A stretch of DNA of 64,000 nucleotides from Hyperoodon ampullatus (taxonomy: Eukaryota > Chordata > Mammalia > Artiodactyla > Ziphiidae): contig OX457072.1 in assembly GCA_949752795.1 (NCBI GenBank), positions 3,286,001 through 3,350,000 on the forward strand, given 5' to 3'. The notes under the pieces are model-generated. The model worked only from the letters and a program-made list of their open reading frames with translations. It was not told the DNA's origin and did no database searches. Below, piece after piece: positions 11,021 through 22,527 of this stretch. Made by a program: the position numbers and the translations under genes. The stretch's first letter is position 1. Every line of letters begins with the position of its first letter.

Positions 11021-11428
11021 GGATTAAACAGAAGTATCACACCGTCATCCTAAGAGCTAGTGTGCACACTTTATCTTCTCATTTACCCGAAAGGAATTTT
11101 TCTGAAATCTCACTTTAATCAAATCACATTTCCTGATCTAGATACAAAGGATCTCATAGTTTAATTGTACAAAAAGTATACTGTATTACATGAAGATTTA
11201 TAAAGAAACAAGCCAAGCTATTTTTCTTTTCAAAGCAAAAGTAAGTAATAACAGGTAAAAGCATATTCTTCTTATTCCTGATATGTCTGACCTTTATTTC
11301 CTGCCATTCTCTCATTTGTGAGTATTTACTATGCATTCTTTTAGTCAAGGTTGCAAGAAAATCTTGAAACACAGAAGCCAGTGGTAAATGGAGTCAAAAG
11401 ATTCCCTTTTCTAATTTCCCAAATGTCT
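11021..11428. other. AT-rich unique sequence
   Basis: No recognisable element. An open frame of 72 codons on the minus strand (11154-11372) is unremarkable. Confidence 0.5.
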
Positions 11429-11447
11429 GGAAGTCAGTTATTTTCTT

Positions 11448-11879
11448 TCTTTCTTTCTTTTTTTTAAACAAATTTTCTGCTCATCTCTAAGTATTTTTTT
11501 TTACGTTTATTTATTTTTGGCTGCGTTGGGTCTTCGTTGCCGCGTGCGGGCTCTCTCTAGTTGCAGCGAGCGGGGGCTACTCTTCATTGCAGTGCACGGG
11601 CTTCTCATTGCGGTGGCTTCTCTTGTTGCGGAGCACGGGGTCTAGGTGTGAGGGCTTCAGTGGTTGTAGCATGCGGGCCCTAGAGTGCATGGGCTTCAGT
11701 GGATGTGGCTCGCAGGCTCAGCAGTTATGGCTCGTGGGCTCTAGTGCTCAGGCTCAGTAGTTGTGGCACACGGGCTTAGTTGCTCTGTGGTATGTGGGAT
11801 CTTCCTGGACCAGAGCTCGAACCCGTGTCCCCTGCATTGGCAGGAGGATTCCCAACCACTGCGCCACCAGGGAAGCCCA
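11448..11879 (-). mobile_element. CHR SINE, long subtype, with a double tail
   Basis: The long CHR type in reverse: the head 'ccaccagggaagccc' is at the right and the tail at the left. Imperfect 18-bp target-site duplications flank it (GGAAGTCAGTTATTTTCT at 11429 and GGAAGTCGGTTATTTTCT at 11880). Between the normal SINE tail (T-run at about 11493-11502) and the outer (CTTT)n/T tail (11447-11465) lie some 28 bp of non-SINE sequence. This fits a 3' transduction, in which the RNA read through into flanking DNA before priming. Confidence 0.9.
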
Positions 11880-12029
11880 GGAAGTCGGTTATTTTCTGAT
11901 GGTACCCTCACAACAACTGAAGTGAGTGTCTTCCCCTAGTTACGTAAGGAGCTCTCCACACAGCCAAGGGAAGACCTCAGGACTGCCTTTTCTTTAGCTT
12001 CAAATTGAAAATCAACAGAAAAGATGTCA

Positions 12030-12235
12030 ATGCGGGTAAATAGGTAAAAATATTGAACAGAGTACTCATAGCATACAGCCATAATATAAAAACCAAAGAA
12101 ACTCACAATTTGGAAAATAACTCTAAAAATATTTTCAACTTTTAATTAGAATTGTGGATGATTTTTGTTTTCTCACTTGCATTTGTCAGATTTTTTATTA
12201 AAAAATACTAAATACGTGCTGTTTTTATAAGGGCA
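12030..12235 (+). mobile_element. Possible L1M 3' end relic
   Basis: 'gaacagagtactcatagcat', 'atgatttttgttttctcact' and 'aaatacgtgctgtttttata' resemble the terminal part of old L1M elements. The match is weak. Confidence 0.4.
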
Positions 12236-12344
12236 CCACAACATTTGAGAGGATGCCGTAAGCAAATGAACCCATTTCATTTTATTCACGCTCAGGCAGC
12301 AAGAGTCGAGCCAGTGGAAACAGAGCAGTGAGGCGCTGTGCAGG

Positions 12345-12880
12345 CTTTATTGGCACCTACTGTTTACTTTGCAGATAGCGGTCGCGAGCAGGCTTGGCTC
12401 GCGTCCTTCCTCAGCCACAGGAGGAATGGGAAATGTGCAGACGCCCCGGAAAAGGGCAGGTACAGGGGAGAGAAGGGAAATAGGAGTCAAGCGGATCAGG
12501 ATTCAGATCCACTTTTCACCACAGTCTAGTGGAGGAGGATGATGACAAAGTGGGTCGCGTGTGGTAGGGTGGCGGCTACGACCTGGGTAACCGGGTAAGC
12601 GTCGCGTGGTGGGTCCCAGAAAGGCACCTCTCCCGGGCCTGGGCTTGGGCAACGGGGTTAGAGAAATTTTGCCGGAAGAGGAGATGCCCATCCTGAATGG
12701 GACCAGCAGGGGAAAGTCCCGGAGGAAAGAGGGCCAGGCGAGGGTATGAACCGGGGTGAGACCCGGCGTGAGCATCTCGGGCGGCGGGGTGAGTGACTGT
12801 GGATCCCGGCCCCGTGGTCAGGGGTTGGACTTTATCCTGAGGCTGCGCCCTGGCCGCGGGGAGGCAGGAGGACGGGGAGG
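12345..12880 (-). mobile_element. Probable L2 LINE relic, minus strand
   Basis: On the plus strand, 'ctttattggcacctactgtt' resembles the reversed L2 terminus. Further in, 'aggagtcaag', 'gggcttgggcaacgggg' and 'ggttggactttatcctgagg' fit reversed L2 body phrases. The region is very GC-rich and diverged, so the extent is approximate. Confidence 0.45.
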
Positions 12881-13560
12881 GAGGAGCGCCTCGCAGGAGG
12901 GAAGCGGGTCAGGAGTTGGGAGGTCCCCAGGCGTCCACCCTGATGTGCATCCCGACGGCCTCCTCCGCGGAGATGGAGGCCCGCACCTCGTGGATGGTGT
13001 CGGATGGCATCTCTCCCAGCGGCTCTTCCTGGGGGTGCATGAGGCGCCTCCCCCCAACCCCGGCAGGAGCAGGCTGGGAGCGGGGAGCATGTGGGCTCCG
13101 GTTTGGGGTGTGTTGCATTTGCTAAGAGGGCTCTGAGAGGGACGACGAAGACAGACGGGCGTGCGCTCTGGGCAGCTCTGCTAGGGCCCCAGATGCGCAA
13201 GCGCGGGCTACGGAGTGGGAACTGGCCCAAGACTGCGCTGGGAAGGACGAGGAACTCGCGAGGAGTGAGCAGAGGTGAAGCTCCAGTCCCCTCCGAGAGG
13301 CGGGGGATCAAGGGGCCACTGGGGTCCAGCTGGGCCCTGGGGGAGGAGCTTCCCGCCTCCCCGTCCCCCGGGGAGGCCTGGGTTTGCACAAGCCCCAGCG
13401 ATGGCCTGTGAGCGCGGGGAAGGCGAGGGCTGTGGTCCAGGGACAGCAGGGTGGGCGGAGGGGGCAGCACCCCCCTACGTGAAGGCCCGCGCTGCCGCCT
13501 CGGGTTGGGGGTGGCTGTTCATCGCTCTATCTCCCCCGGAGGCTGGTGAGGCTCAGACCC
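12560..13560. promoter_or_regulatory. GC- and CpG-rich patch
   Basis: CpGs are frequent over about 1 kb (ggtcgcgtgtgg, ggcggctacgacc, gatgcgcaagcgcgggc), with no TATA box in view. Part of it overlaps a likely old L2, which argues for local GC enrichment and not a classical promoter island. Open frames on both strands, up to 212 codons, lack recognisable domains. Confidence 0.4.
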
Positions 13561-13794
13561 ACGCCTGTTGGCGACGCCGTGCTGGTAATATTAGCGGCAC
13601 ACGTGGTGCTGTTTTAGCAGAATACTTTCTAACCTTGGGCCTGTAGTGTCCACTCCTAATCCTGTTTCGCTCTAAAAGTAATCACAATGCTTTTCGTTAG
13701 TTTATGAAACTGTATTAAAATTAAATGGGGAAATTCACAATCTATTATTTTCCTCAAACACCAGAGCACGTTTTTTTAAAAGTAAGAAATATAT

Positions 13795-13936
13795 GGGCTT
13801 CCCTGGTGGCGCAGTGGTTGAGAGTCCGTCTGCCGATGCAGGGGACACGGGTTCGTGCCCCGGTCCGGGAAGATCCCACGTGCCGCGGAGCGGCTGGGCC
13901 CGTGAGCCATGGCCGCTGAGCCTGCGCGTCCGGAGC
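13795..13936 (+). mobile_element. CHR SINE, 3'-truncated, no tail
   Basis: The head and body (gggcttccctggtggcgc through cctgcgcgtccggagc) match the short CHR subtype almost perfectly. The element stops abruptly before the 3' third and the A-tail, and passes into unrelated sequence (aagttactttcc). No target-site duplication is visible. A deletion of the 3' end after insertion is the simplest explanation. Confidence 0.9.
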
Positions 13937-14039
13937 AAGTTACTTTCCAAAGATACCGTCAGAGTGGTTCTCTTTTGTCTCAGATTATTAGCAGGACCTA
14001 GGAGTTTGATAGCTGAGACCTGGGATGCCTAATTTGTCC

Positions 14040-14190
14040 AGCTCGGTGCTGGGCCTGACTCACTGGATGGCCTTAGTGAAATCATTTTCCATCTTTGAGT
14101 AAGTTTCCTTGCTGTTAAGACAAAAACTAAAAATACATATTGTCTTCATGGGTTATGGTAAGGACTAGCTGAGTAATCTTTACTAAGAAA
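14040..14190 (+). mobile_element. Probable MIR, diverged
   Basis: 'gactcactggatggccttag', 'tgaaatcattttccatcttt' and 'ttatggtaaggactagctga' follow the MIR order with heavy divergence. Confidence 0.45.
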
Positions 14191-15019
14191 TTACAACTTT
14201 TTAAAGGAAAAAAGGTATTTCATCACAGAGGAAATCTGTTTGGGAGTTGCCTGATCCTAAAGTGATATGATATCAAATAAAAAAGGTTCTTCAGCCTCCT
14301 CAGTTAAATCTGGACTCACTCCAGGTTGCTTGATGCGGGCTAGGAAATGGCACAGTGCCATGAGCAGCCCGATCACTCCAGCGGGCTTCCAGAGGACACG
14401 GTGTGCTCAGGAGGGGGCAGTCTGTCTTACGCGCCTCCCCGTGGAGCTTCCCCTCCCCCCCTGCACCACCAAGCTCACTCTCGCACGAACAAAATCCACC
14501 GCCCATATTTCTTCCAAATTTATATGACCCCATTTTTCTGGCTGCAGACACATCTAGTTTGAGAAGCAGTGGCTTTTCTAATTTTAAACAGGAAATGCTG
14601 CGCCACTTACATTATTTTTTTATATACTTTTATTCCTCCCTTTAACTTGAGCAGCTGATTCTCATAGCTAAGAAGGCTTCAAGAGGCAGATGAGAAGAGT
14701 AGATAAAGCCTGAGTGTGGAAGGCAAGAGGTGAGCTTGGCTACCGACTCTCTCACCGCCTTGGACGCGGAGAGGCGCTCTCAGAGGGAAATGGACAACCA
14801 AGGCAATGTCAAGGTCAGCCTGCACCTGCCCCCACTGCCCGAACAACTGAGCTTTAAGACGGAGGGCTCGGCTGAGGCCTCTCCTGGCCACTCACTGCCC
14901 GTCATGAGAGACTCAGAACCTGATTCTTCCTCCTCATCCTGGCGTTTGCCTTCGTTCTGACACATCTGACCCCGTGACCTCTTAGCTCCATGACCCAGTG
15001 ACCTTATTCTCTAATGTTC
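14191..15019. other. Unique sequence
   Basis: No named repeat. A 76-codon frame (14730-14960, +) has an ordinary amino-acid mix but no recognised domain, no splice context and no neighbouring exon. A CTCF-like string 'tcaggagggggcag' occurs at 14407-14420. Confidence 0.45.
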
Positions 15020-15740
15020 ACGGCTTCCTGTTCTCACGGTGCAGAATGTGAAGTCTGAACCACATTATCTCTTGAAACTGCTCCACCTCCAAAATCACGA
15101 CTTCAGACATCCTCCTTGCTGGTCACAACGCCTGTTCCTACCTCTTCTCGGGCAGAGATTCCCGCCAGCACCGTCCTTCGACCTCAGGGCGCCATCCACG
15201 CCTCTGCGCCATCTCCCTGGTCGTGGGTCGCTCCTCTGTTAACTTTGCCAGGATTCAGGTCGGATGCTGCGGCTCCTCCAGCACCACTTTCTTGCAGGCT
15301 CTAAGCTCACGTGCCCTTTTTTTTCTTGCACATGCCTGGTAAAGTTGAGGTGGGATGAACCCGACTATACTCACCCTCTGTCCTTGCACCTGGCAGCTGG
15401 GCACTGCTGGAGGAAAGGTCCTCAGCCATGCACACTGGTATCACTACGCGCCCTGGACCACCAACCTCAGGGGGGCTCCTTTTGCTGGCAATCTCACCAT
15501 GCTTCTCTGATCTGCTTACACTCCAGCCTCTGAGAAAACTTTTCAAACATTTTCTATCATTTCCTTCAACCTCAAATATGCTCCACCTCTCCTTCATTGA
15601 CTTTGGTTTTCATTTTTGTTTCATAAAACATAGAAATATCAGACAAGGTCTCTTGGATTTGGGGCCGCCAAATCTGTACCATCACTTGCACCTGTCCTAG
15701 TTTTCCTCTCCTCTTGATACAACCGAGTGGCCGTTCCTCC
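15020..15740 (+). mobile_element. Possible L2/CR1-type LINE relic
   Basis: Pyrimidine-rich, C/T-biased text with short phrases like those of the L2 sense strand (cttcaacctcaaatatgctc, tccacctctccttcattgac). No long match is certain, and it may be unique sequence with the same bias. Confidence 0.3.
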
Positions 15741-16214
15741 TCTAAAGAAGACTTACTTTACATCCTGCTCTGGTCCCGAAGATACGGAGAAGTGGTTTAC
15801 GGTGGCAGCCATGTGGAGGTCATTGGTGACCCCTGAGAAAGCCACATGGAAGGTGCTGGAAGGTGCTAGAAGGTGAAGAAAACAACAAGACAGCTACAGA
15901 CAACTCATTTGAGAAACCTGATTACGAAGGGAGGAAATTACTTGCTGTTTTCTCCCAAACTTTAGGTTCTCAGCTATCGCCTTCATCCTCCCCTCCTTCC
16001 TCTCTACTCAGTCCCTTCCACCCTCGACCTGTGTCATCTACACAATAGTAGCGGCAGCTAGAAAAGCAAGAAACAAAAACCACGCTTCAACCTTGCATCT
16101 CTCAGCTATTGGCCTACTGGTTGCTTCTCTTCATGATACAATTTCTCCAGAGTCCTGCAGGTTTGGAGAAAGTAACTTCCAAAGAAGATGATAGAATCAG
16201 TTTAACAGACCAAC
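15741..16214. other. Unique sequence, no recognised feature
   Basis: Includes a short direct repetition 'aaggtgctggaaggtgctag' near 15850. Otherwise nothing is identified. Confidence 0.45.
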
Positions 16215-16540
16215 TCCACATTTACTGACTGCGTACTCTGTGCGAGGCTCTGGGTTCAGTAGTGGAACTTCATGGCTCCATAAGACCCAGCTCTGTTCTC
16301 CAGACCTGCAGGCTGGCCCTGTGAAAAGGCAATGGTGATACATCGCTACCAGCAGTTGGTGAGGCCGGCAGGGCCCAGGGGGCACAAAGGAAGGAGGAAG
16401 ATGAACCCTCTCTGCAGGGGTCCGGAAAGGCTATGCCCAAGCTGGGGTTTGAGGGGTGAAGTGGAGCGGCTGAAAGGCAAAGAGCACGTTCCAGCCAGTG
16501 AAAACATGTGCCCAGGTTCATGCAGGGAACCTTGTGCAGA
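16215..16540 (-). mobile_element. Probable L2 3' end, minus strand
   Basis: 'catttactgactgcgtactc', 'tgtgcgaggctctgggttca' and 'gaaaggcaaagagcacgtt' follow the reversed L2 tail and body (the family reads '...gagcacctactatgtgccag...' when reversed). Confidence 0.5.
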
Positions 16541-16579
16541 AGCCTGGGGAGGAGGTGATGATGGAGGTGGGGGAAATGG

Positions 16580-16853
16580 GGCTGGAAAGATGGGTAGACG
16601 GAAAGATGGACAGACAGATAGATGGTTAGATGGATAGATGGTTAGATGGATAGATGGAAAGATGGACAGATGGTTAGATGGATAGATGGTTAGATGGATA
16701 GATGGAAAGGTGGACAGATGGAAAGATGGACAGATAGTTAGATGGACAGATGGGCAGATGGTTAGATGGAAAGGTAGACAGATGGACAGATGGTTAGATG
16801 GATAGATGGAAAGATGGATAGGTGGATAGATGGATAGATGGATACATCTCTGA
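16580..16853. repeat. (GATG/GATA)n satellite
   Basis: About 270 bp of interspersed 4-bp units GATG, GATA, GACA and GTTA in 8-12 bp higher-order groups such as 'gatggatagatggttagatg'. An open frame on the minus strand across it encodes a degenerate repeat rich in HLSIYPS-like units and is a satellite artefact. Confidence 0.95.
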
Positions 16854-16929
16854 CCAGGAATGCAGAGGGGCTCACACAGAGGATGCTGGCCTCTTAACAA
16901 CTTTCTCCAACCCCAAAGACATCAGAATC

Positions 16930-16998
16930 ACTGCATTCGATCTAGGTGTGGTCCTAGGTGTTAGCAAGTGCTGAATAAATGAAGAACGACTGAATGTT
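16930..16998 (+). mobile_element. Possible L2 terminal fragment
   Basis: 'tcctaggtgttagcaagtgc' then 'tgaataaatgaagaacgact' resembles the L2 3' terminus. It is too short to be sure. Confidence 0.35.
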
Positions 16999-17092
16999 CT
17001 CTCATGAAACCTACCACATTATTGGTGTTGTTTAAATTAAAAGTGCTAATGTATCTAAACTGCTTGGAACACAGTCAGGCACAGAGGGTAAG

Positions 17093-17300
17093 AGGCAGTG
17101 GAGCATAACGGTTAGGGCACCACTCTATGAGACTAGGTACCCAGGTTTTATGTCCTGGCTTCACTACTTACCATGACTTTAACCAAGTTACTTAGCCGTA
17201 ATTCTTACAGTATATAATTCACAAGGTTATCATGAGGGTTAAATGAGTTTATATGGGTAAAGCACTTAATGCTTTGTAACAATTCATAATAATTGTTCAC
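17093..17300 (+). mobile_element. MIR SINE
   Basis: Nearly full MIR order: 'agtggagcataacggttagg', 'ccaggttttatgtcctggct', 'tcactacttaccatgacttt', 'aaccaagttacttagcc', 'catgagggttaaatgagttt' and 'gtaaagcacttaatgc'. Confidence 0.9.
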
Positions 17301-17672
17301 AATTACTATTAATAGTCTGGTTAATTATTTTTAATAATTTAAATTATGATTAAATAATTATTGACCATTATGATGAAATACCCTAAGAGCTCTGATTCCT
17401 AAAGCGCCCCTCTCCCAATGCATTCTTTTCCTGGCATACCTTTTGCTGAATTGGGGGATTCAGGTCACTCATTAAGTGTATCTATCAGCTGATGGAAGAC
17501 TACTTACATGTTTGACACCAGCATGGAAAACTGGTAACGACCATCCATAGACTAAACATCATGATATAACAAAGTCTAGTAGCCTTTCTTCCTCATTTAA
17601 AGTATGATTGAATAATTCATGTATAAACTGGAATTATGTTCTGGAAGGCTAAAGAAAGAAGTAACTTCTCTA

Positions 17673-18024
17673 GGGACTTCCCTGGTGGCGCAGTGGTTAA
17701 GAATACACCTGCCGATGCAGGGAACACGGGTTCCAGCCCTGGTCTGGCAAGATCCCACACACCGTGGAGCAACTAAGCCCGTGTGCCACAACTACTGAGA
17801 CTGCGCTCTAGAGCCCGCGAGCCACAACTACTGAGGCCGCGTGCCACAACTACTGAAGCTCACACACCTAGAGCCTGTGCTCCACAACAGGAGAAGCCAC
17901 CGCATTGAGAAGCCCGCACGTCGCAATAAAGAGTAACCCCCGCTCACCGCATCTAGAGAAAGCCCACACGCAGCAATGAAGACCCAACGCAGCCAAAAAT
18001 AAAAGTTAATTTAAAAAAAAAAGA
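17673..18024 (+). mobile_element. CHR SINE, long subtype
   Basis: The long type, with repeated 'acaactactgag' segments in the middle and the terminal 'acccaacgcagccaaaaata' tail. Imperfect 22-bp target-site duplications (17652-17673 and 18025-18046, 18 of 22 matching) begin AAGAAAGAA and end TCTAG. Their divergence suggests an older insertion than the short-type copies. Confidence 0.9.
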
Positions 18025-18046
18025 AAGAAAGAAAGAACTGTTCTAG

Positions 18047-19265
18047 GTGTATACTCTGGAGGGTTCGCATGACATTCTCCCCATATTTTTTGTTTATTGT
18101 CATGTCAGCTTTCAGATTTACGGTTCAACTAGTCCAAAGAGCACGTATTTTTATATTCTGAAAAATTGTTATCAACCAACAGTGTAAAACAACAGAAACC
18201 GGTTGCAAAGCTTTCACTTTTAGAGTTTCCAAGCACCCTGCCCTTTTCCTAAAGGACTGTTTTCCCTTTTATGGATGAGCACCGGGCTCCAAGACAGTGT
18301 AAATAGAACTTCCTGTTCCAGGGAAGTGCTGGCTCCTGCAGAAGCCCAGGGCTCCTTTGGGAAAAGTTGATAGGAACGAGGAGCTGTGTGTGACCTGAGG
18401 CACGGGAGTCAGCTGAGCCAGCAGGAGGGAAGCACATTTAACAGCCCCTTTGTGCAGACCGAGGTCCCAGAAGCACTTCTGGGAAAGTAAGTCTGGTGCC
18501 ATACACACAGTCCTTGTGAAGAATGGCAGGGAAGCTGGCCCAGCTGGAGAAGGACATTCCCAGATTAGACGCCCAAACCTTGGACCTGGCTGCTTTGGAG
18601 AACTGAGAGATGTCTGGAATTCCCACAATTTGGGGCTCCTATGTTTGACATGAGTAGAGATTTAAAAATCAGAAAAAACAAATGGATTCTGCACACCCTA
18701 ACTCTAGTCCAGTAGGAAATATTTTTTAGGGGGCTTACTGTTTACACGTGATGGACATGAAAATTAAAATCTATTTTCCTTCTTTCTTGACCTTAATATT
18801 TTCCTATACCTTTAAATTATAATAATAAAAAATTATTTATTCATGGTTGAGTTGCTGTGTAATTCATTCTGATAATTTTGATCTTTGGGTTTTGTGCATT
18901 TCACAATCTCATCAATGGTGGCAAGAAAATAAATCAAAATAGTACAATGAATCCTTTTAGACTTACAATGATATTATGATAATTATAAATATTATTTTGA
19001 TGATAGCTAACATTTGCTGAACACTGGCTTTAAGTCAAGAGTCTCCATCAGTAAAAAACTGTTTGAGCATGAACCAACAAATTGTGTTTGCTAATTCAAT
19101 GTAAAATATGCAAATACACCACCATCACGTTATATTATGTACACTTATAAAGCATAAATAAAAATACAAATGAGAGGAGTGACGTGAATAAAAAAATAGA
19201 AGTTCTTATGTTTCCTTTTTGCGTGACGGTAGTTTGTGTACTAATGGAGTATGGACACCCCAATT
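18047..19265. other. Mostly AT-rich unique sequence
   Basis: No recognisable repeat. 18230-18650 is more GC-rich and has open frames of 62-119 codons on the minus strand without domain evidence. 18770-19200 is strongly AT-rich. Confidence 0.45.
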
Positions 19266-19269
19266 TGGA

Positions 19270-19415
19270 GACCACTCTGCAAACAGTGTTATTATTCCCA
19301 TTTTAAAGATGTGCACACTGAGGGGGTACAGAGGTGAAGCCCTTGCCCAAGGTCACTGGGGTACCACTGTGGGAAAGGCTACTGGCTGCTGTGCCATCCC
19401 TGTGACCTCATGACC
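19270..19415 (-). mobile_element. MIR SINE, minus strand
   Basis: Plus-strand text 'gttattattcccattttaaa', 'gatgtgcacactgagg' and 'cttgcccaaggtcactgggg' is the reversed MIR core. Confidence 0.85.
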
Positions 19416-19724
19416 TCTCTCATTTCTGTAGCTACTACAGCTGCACTTCCAGGAAGCTGTACCGTCATGCTAGTGTATTCCTATTTCTGTTCCTTCTCAA
19501 TCTGAATATTAGATGCATGTTCTTAAGGTGTCCAGATGTGTTTTAGTCTTATCATCTGAGATCTTTAAAACACATTGAATCAATTTGTAACTTTATCCTT
19601 GGGTCCAGACATAAGCATTTCAGAATGAATTGAGATTCTTCATCTGAAACTTTCTTTCTTAATCAAGAAACGAAGCCCAGTTATTAGGTTTGCTGTGGTT
19701 AAGAGTAGCATGGAATTAAAATTG

Positions 19725-21590
19725 GAATTAAGAAAATGATTCAATTTAGAATAGCTTCAAAAAAAGGAAAAAAATATTTAGAAATAACGAAAGCAGTGAA
19801 AAACTTGTACCCTGAAAACTACAGAACATTGTTGAAAATTTTTTAAAGTTTTAAATAAATGAAAAGATATCCCATGTTCATGGATTGGAAGACTTACTGT
19901 TGCTAAGATAGCAATACTGCCCAAATTGACCTACGGATTCAACTCAATTCCTATTAAATCCCAGCTGGCTTATTAGAAAAAAATTTATCAGCTGATCCTA
20001 AAATTCATATGGAAATTCAAGGGACCAAGAGAAACCAAAACAATCCTGGAAAAAGAACAAAGATGGAGGAGTCACACTTCCCAATTTCAAAACTTACTAC
20101 AGAACAACAGCAATCAAGACAGTGTGCTACTGGCATAAGGCTGGACATAAGAGATCAACAGAATAAAATTGAGAGTCCAGAAATAAGTCCTCATATTTAT
20201 AGTCAACTGATTTTTGACAAGTGTGCAATTCAGTGGGGAAGTATAGTATTTTCAGTAAATGGTGTTGAGAAAACTGGATATTCACTTGCCAAAGAATCAA
20301 GTTGGACCCTTACCACATGCCATATAAAAAAAAAATCAAAATTGATCAAAGACCTAAATGTAAGAACTGAAACTATAAACAATTAAAAGAAAACATAGGT
20401 ATAAATCTTTGTGACCTCGGATTCTGCACTAGTTCTTACATATGGCACCAAAAGCACAAGCAGCCAATGGAAAAAAAGATAAACTGGACTTCATAAAAAT
20501 TAAAAATTTTTTTTACTTCACGGGACACTTTGAATAAAGGACTCCAGATAGTAAAAAGCAACCAAAAGAATGGAAGAAAAATTTTGCAAATCATATATCT
20601 GATAAGAGACTTGACTCTAGAATATTTAAAGAACTCTTACAACTCAATAATCAAAAGAAAGTAGCAAGAAACCCAAATGATCCAATTTTAAACAGGAACA
20701 AAGGATTTGAATAGATATTAAAAAACACAAATGATACACAAATGGCTGATAAGCACAGAAAAGATGCTCAATGTTACTAATCATTAGGAAGTGCAAATCA
20801 AAACTATAATGAGATACCAATTCATACTCATTAGAATGGCTATTATAAAAAAAAATCAGACAAAACAAACTGAGAAAATAACAAGAGTTGGTGAGGATGT
20901 GGAGAAACTGGAACACTTGTGCATTGTTGGGGGGAATATAAAATGGTGCAGCCACTGTGGAAAATGGCATGGTGATTCCTCAAAAAAATTAAACAAAGAA
21001 TTACAATATGATTCAGCAATTCCACTTCTGGGTATATCCCCAAAGAACAGGGGCTTGAAAGCAGGGACTTGAAGAGATACTTGTGCAACAGTGTTCATAG
21101 CAGCATTATTCGCGATAGCCAAAAAGTGGAAGCAATCCAAGTGTCCATGGACCGATGAGTGGAGAAACAAAATGTAGTGTATACATGCAATGAAATTTTA
21201 TTCAACCTTAGAAAGAAAATTCTGATAGATGCTTCAACATGAATGAATGTTGAAGACACTATGCTAAGTGAAATAAGCCAGTCACAAAAAGGACAAATAC
21301 TGTATGATTCCACTTATATGAGGTACTTAAAGTAGTCAAATTTATAAAGACTTTAAGCAGAATTGTGGTTTCCAGCGGGGAGGGGAAGGGGAGAATGGGC
21401 AGTTCTTGTTGAATGGGTAGCGTTTCAGTTGGGGAAGATGAAAACTTTCTGGCGATGGTTAAGGCTGATGGTTGCATGACACCTTGTACTTAAAGCCACA
21501 GAACTGTATGGTTTAAAAAGGTTAAAATGGTAAATTTTATTTCATGTATATTGTACCACGGTACAATAATAAATTTAAAAAATAATAAAA
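19725..21590 (+). mobile_element. L1 LINE, ORF2 3' part and 3' UTR
   Basis: The longest L1 in the window (about 1.9 kb, 5'-truncated). ORF2 phrases are readable at DNA level: 'atcccatgttcatggattgg', 'caattcctattaaatcccag', 'ctactggcataaggctgga', 'tgatttttgacaagtgtgc'. The 3' UTR contains 'agaactgtatggtttaaaaa' and ends in an A-rich run near 21590. Stops and frameshifts are frequent. Confidence 0.95.
19780..21075 (+). pseudogene. Broken L1 ORF2 C-terminal region
   Basis: Remnant of the reverse-transcriptase/endonuclease protein of L1, covering only the part beyond the RT domain. In-frame patches are recognisable, for example QIKTIMRY followed by MAIIKK, and further on SAIPLLGI, which are conserved C-terminal ORF2 motifs. 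The patches lie in different frames separated by stops, so no active protein can be made. Confidence 0.75.
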
Positions 21591-21591
21591 A

Positions 21592-22250
21592 GACAACCCA
21601 ATTAAAATATGGCCAAAGAATCTGAATAGAACCATCTCCAAAGAAGATATACAAATGGCCAACGAGTACATAAAAAGATGCTCAGTATCACTAGTTATTA
21701 GGGAAATACAAATCAAAACTACAGTGAGATACCTCTTCACAACTTCTAGGATAGGAATAATCAAGAAGACAGATAATAAGTGTTGATGAGGATGCCGAGA
21801 AGTTGAAACCCTCACACACTGCTGGTGAGAATATAAAATGGTGCAGCCACTTCAGAAGACAATTTGGTAGTTCCTCAAACAATTAAACATAGAATTACCA
21901 AATGATCCTGCAATACCACTCCTAGAGAAAAATGAAAACAGACATTGTACAGACCTTGTACATGAATGCTTATAGCAGCATTGTAATAGTCACTAAGTGG
22001 AAACAACCCAAATGTCCATGAATACATAAAATGTGGTATACAAACAATGGGATATTATTCTGCAATAAAAAGAGATAAAGTACTGATTCATGCTAAAACA
22101 TGAATGAACCTTGAAAACATGATGCTAAGTGTAAGAAGCAAATCACAAAGGACCACATATTTTATAATTCCATTTATACAAATAAACAAATCGACAGAGA
22201 TAGATAACAGGTTAGTGGTTGCCTAGGGCTGGGGAAGGGGGTGGGGTGAA
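21592..22250 (+). mobile_element. Second L1 3' end, abutting the first
   Basis: It restarts earlier in the L1 sequence directly after the tail of the preceding copy: 'atggccaaagaatctgaata', 'gatgctcagtatcactagtt', 'ctcacacactgctggtgaga', 'aaatgtccatgaatacataa', 'aggttagtggttgcctaggg'. It is a separate, diverged insertion. Confidence 0.85.
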
Positions 22251-22527
22251 TAAGAATAGATGACTATACACCTACTAGAATGGCTAAAATCAAACAAATT
22301 GATAATACCAAGTGTTGGCAAGGATGTGGAGAAACTGGAACCTTCATACATTGCTGGTGGAAATGCAAAAAGGTACGGCCACTTTGGGAAACATTTGATG
22401 TTTCTTAAAAAGTCAAGCACACGCATACCTATAACCCGGAAATTCAACCCAAGAGAAATGAGAAACATACATCCACCCAGACTTGTACAAAAAAGTTCAT
22501 AGCAGTTTTATTCATAATAACCAAAAC

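Noticed and set aside
12909..13118. 69-codon minus-strand frame that looks somewhat coding (EEPLGEMPSDTIHEVRAS)
   Set aside because: It lies in a GC-rich patch with frames in other phases, has no splice context or recognised family, and is short. A database search would be needed to revive it.
16580..16853. Possible CRISPR-like array
   Set aside because: The units are 4 bp with no distinct spacers, and the genome is mammalian. It is a simple satellite.
16346..16900. 184-codon minus-strand frame with HLSIYPS repeats
   Set aside because: A translation of the GATG/GATA satellite.
19725..21590. Possible functional L1
   Set aside because: The element is 5'-truncated and ORF2 is broken by stops and shifts.
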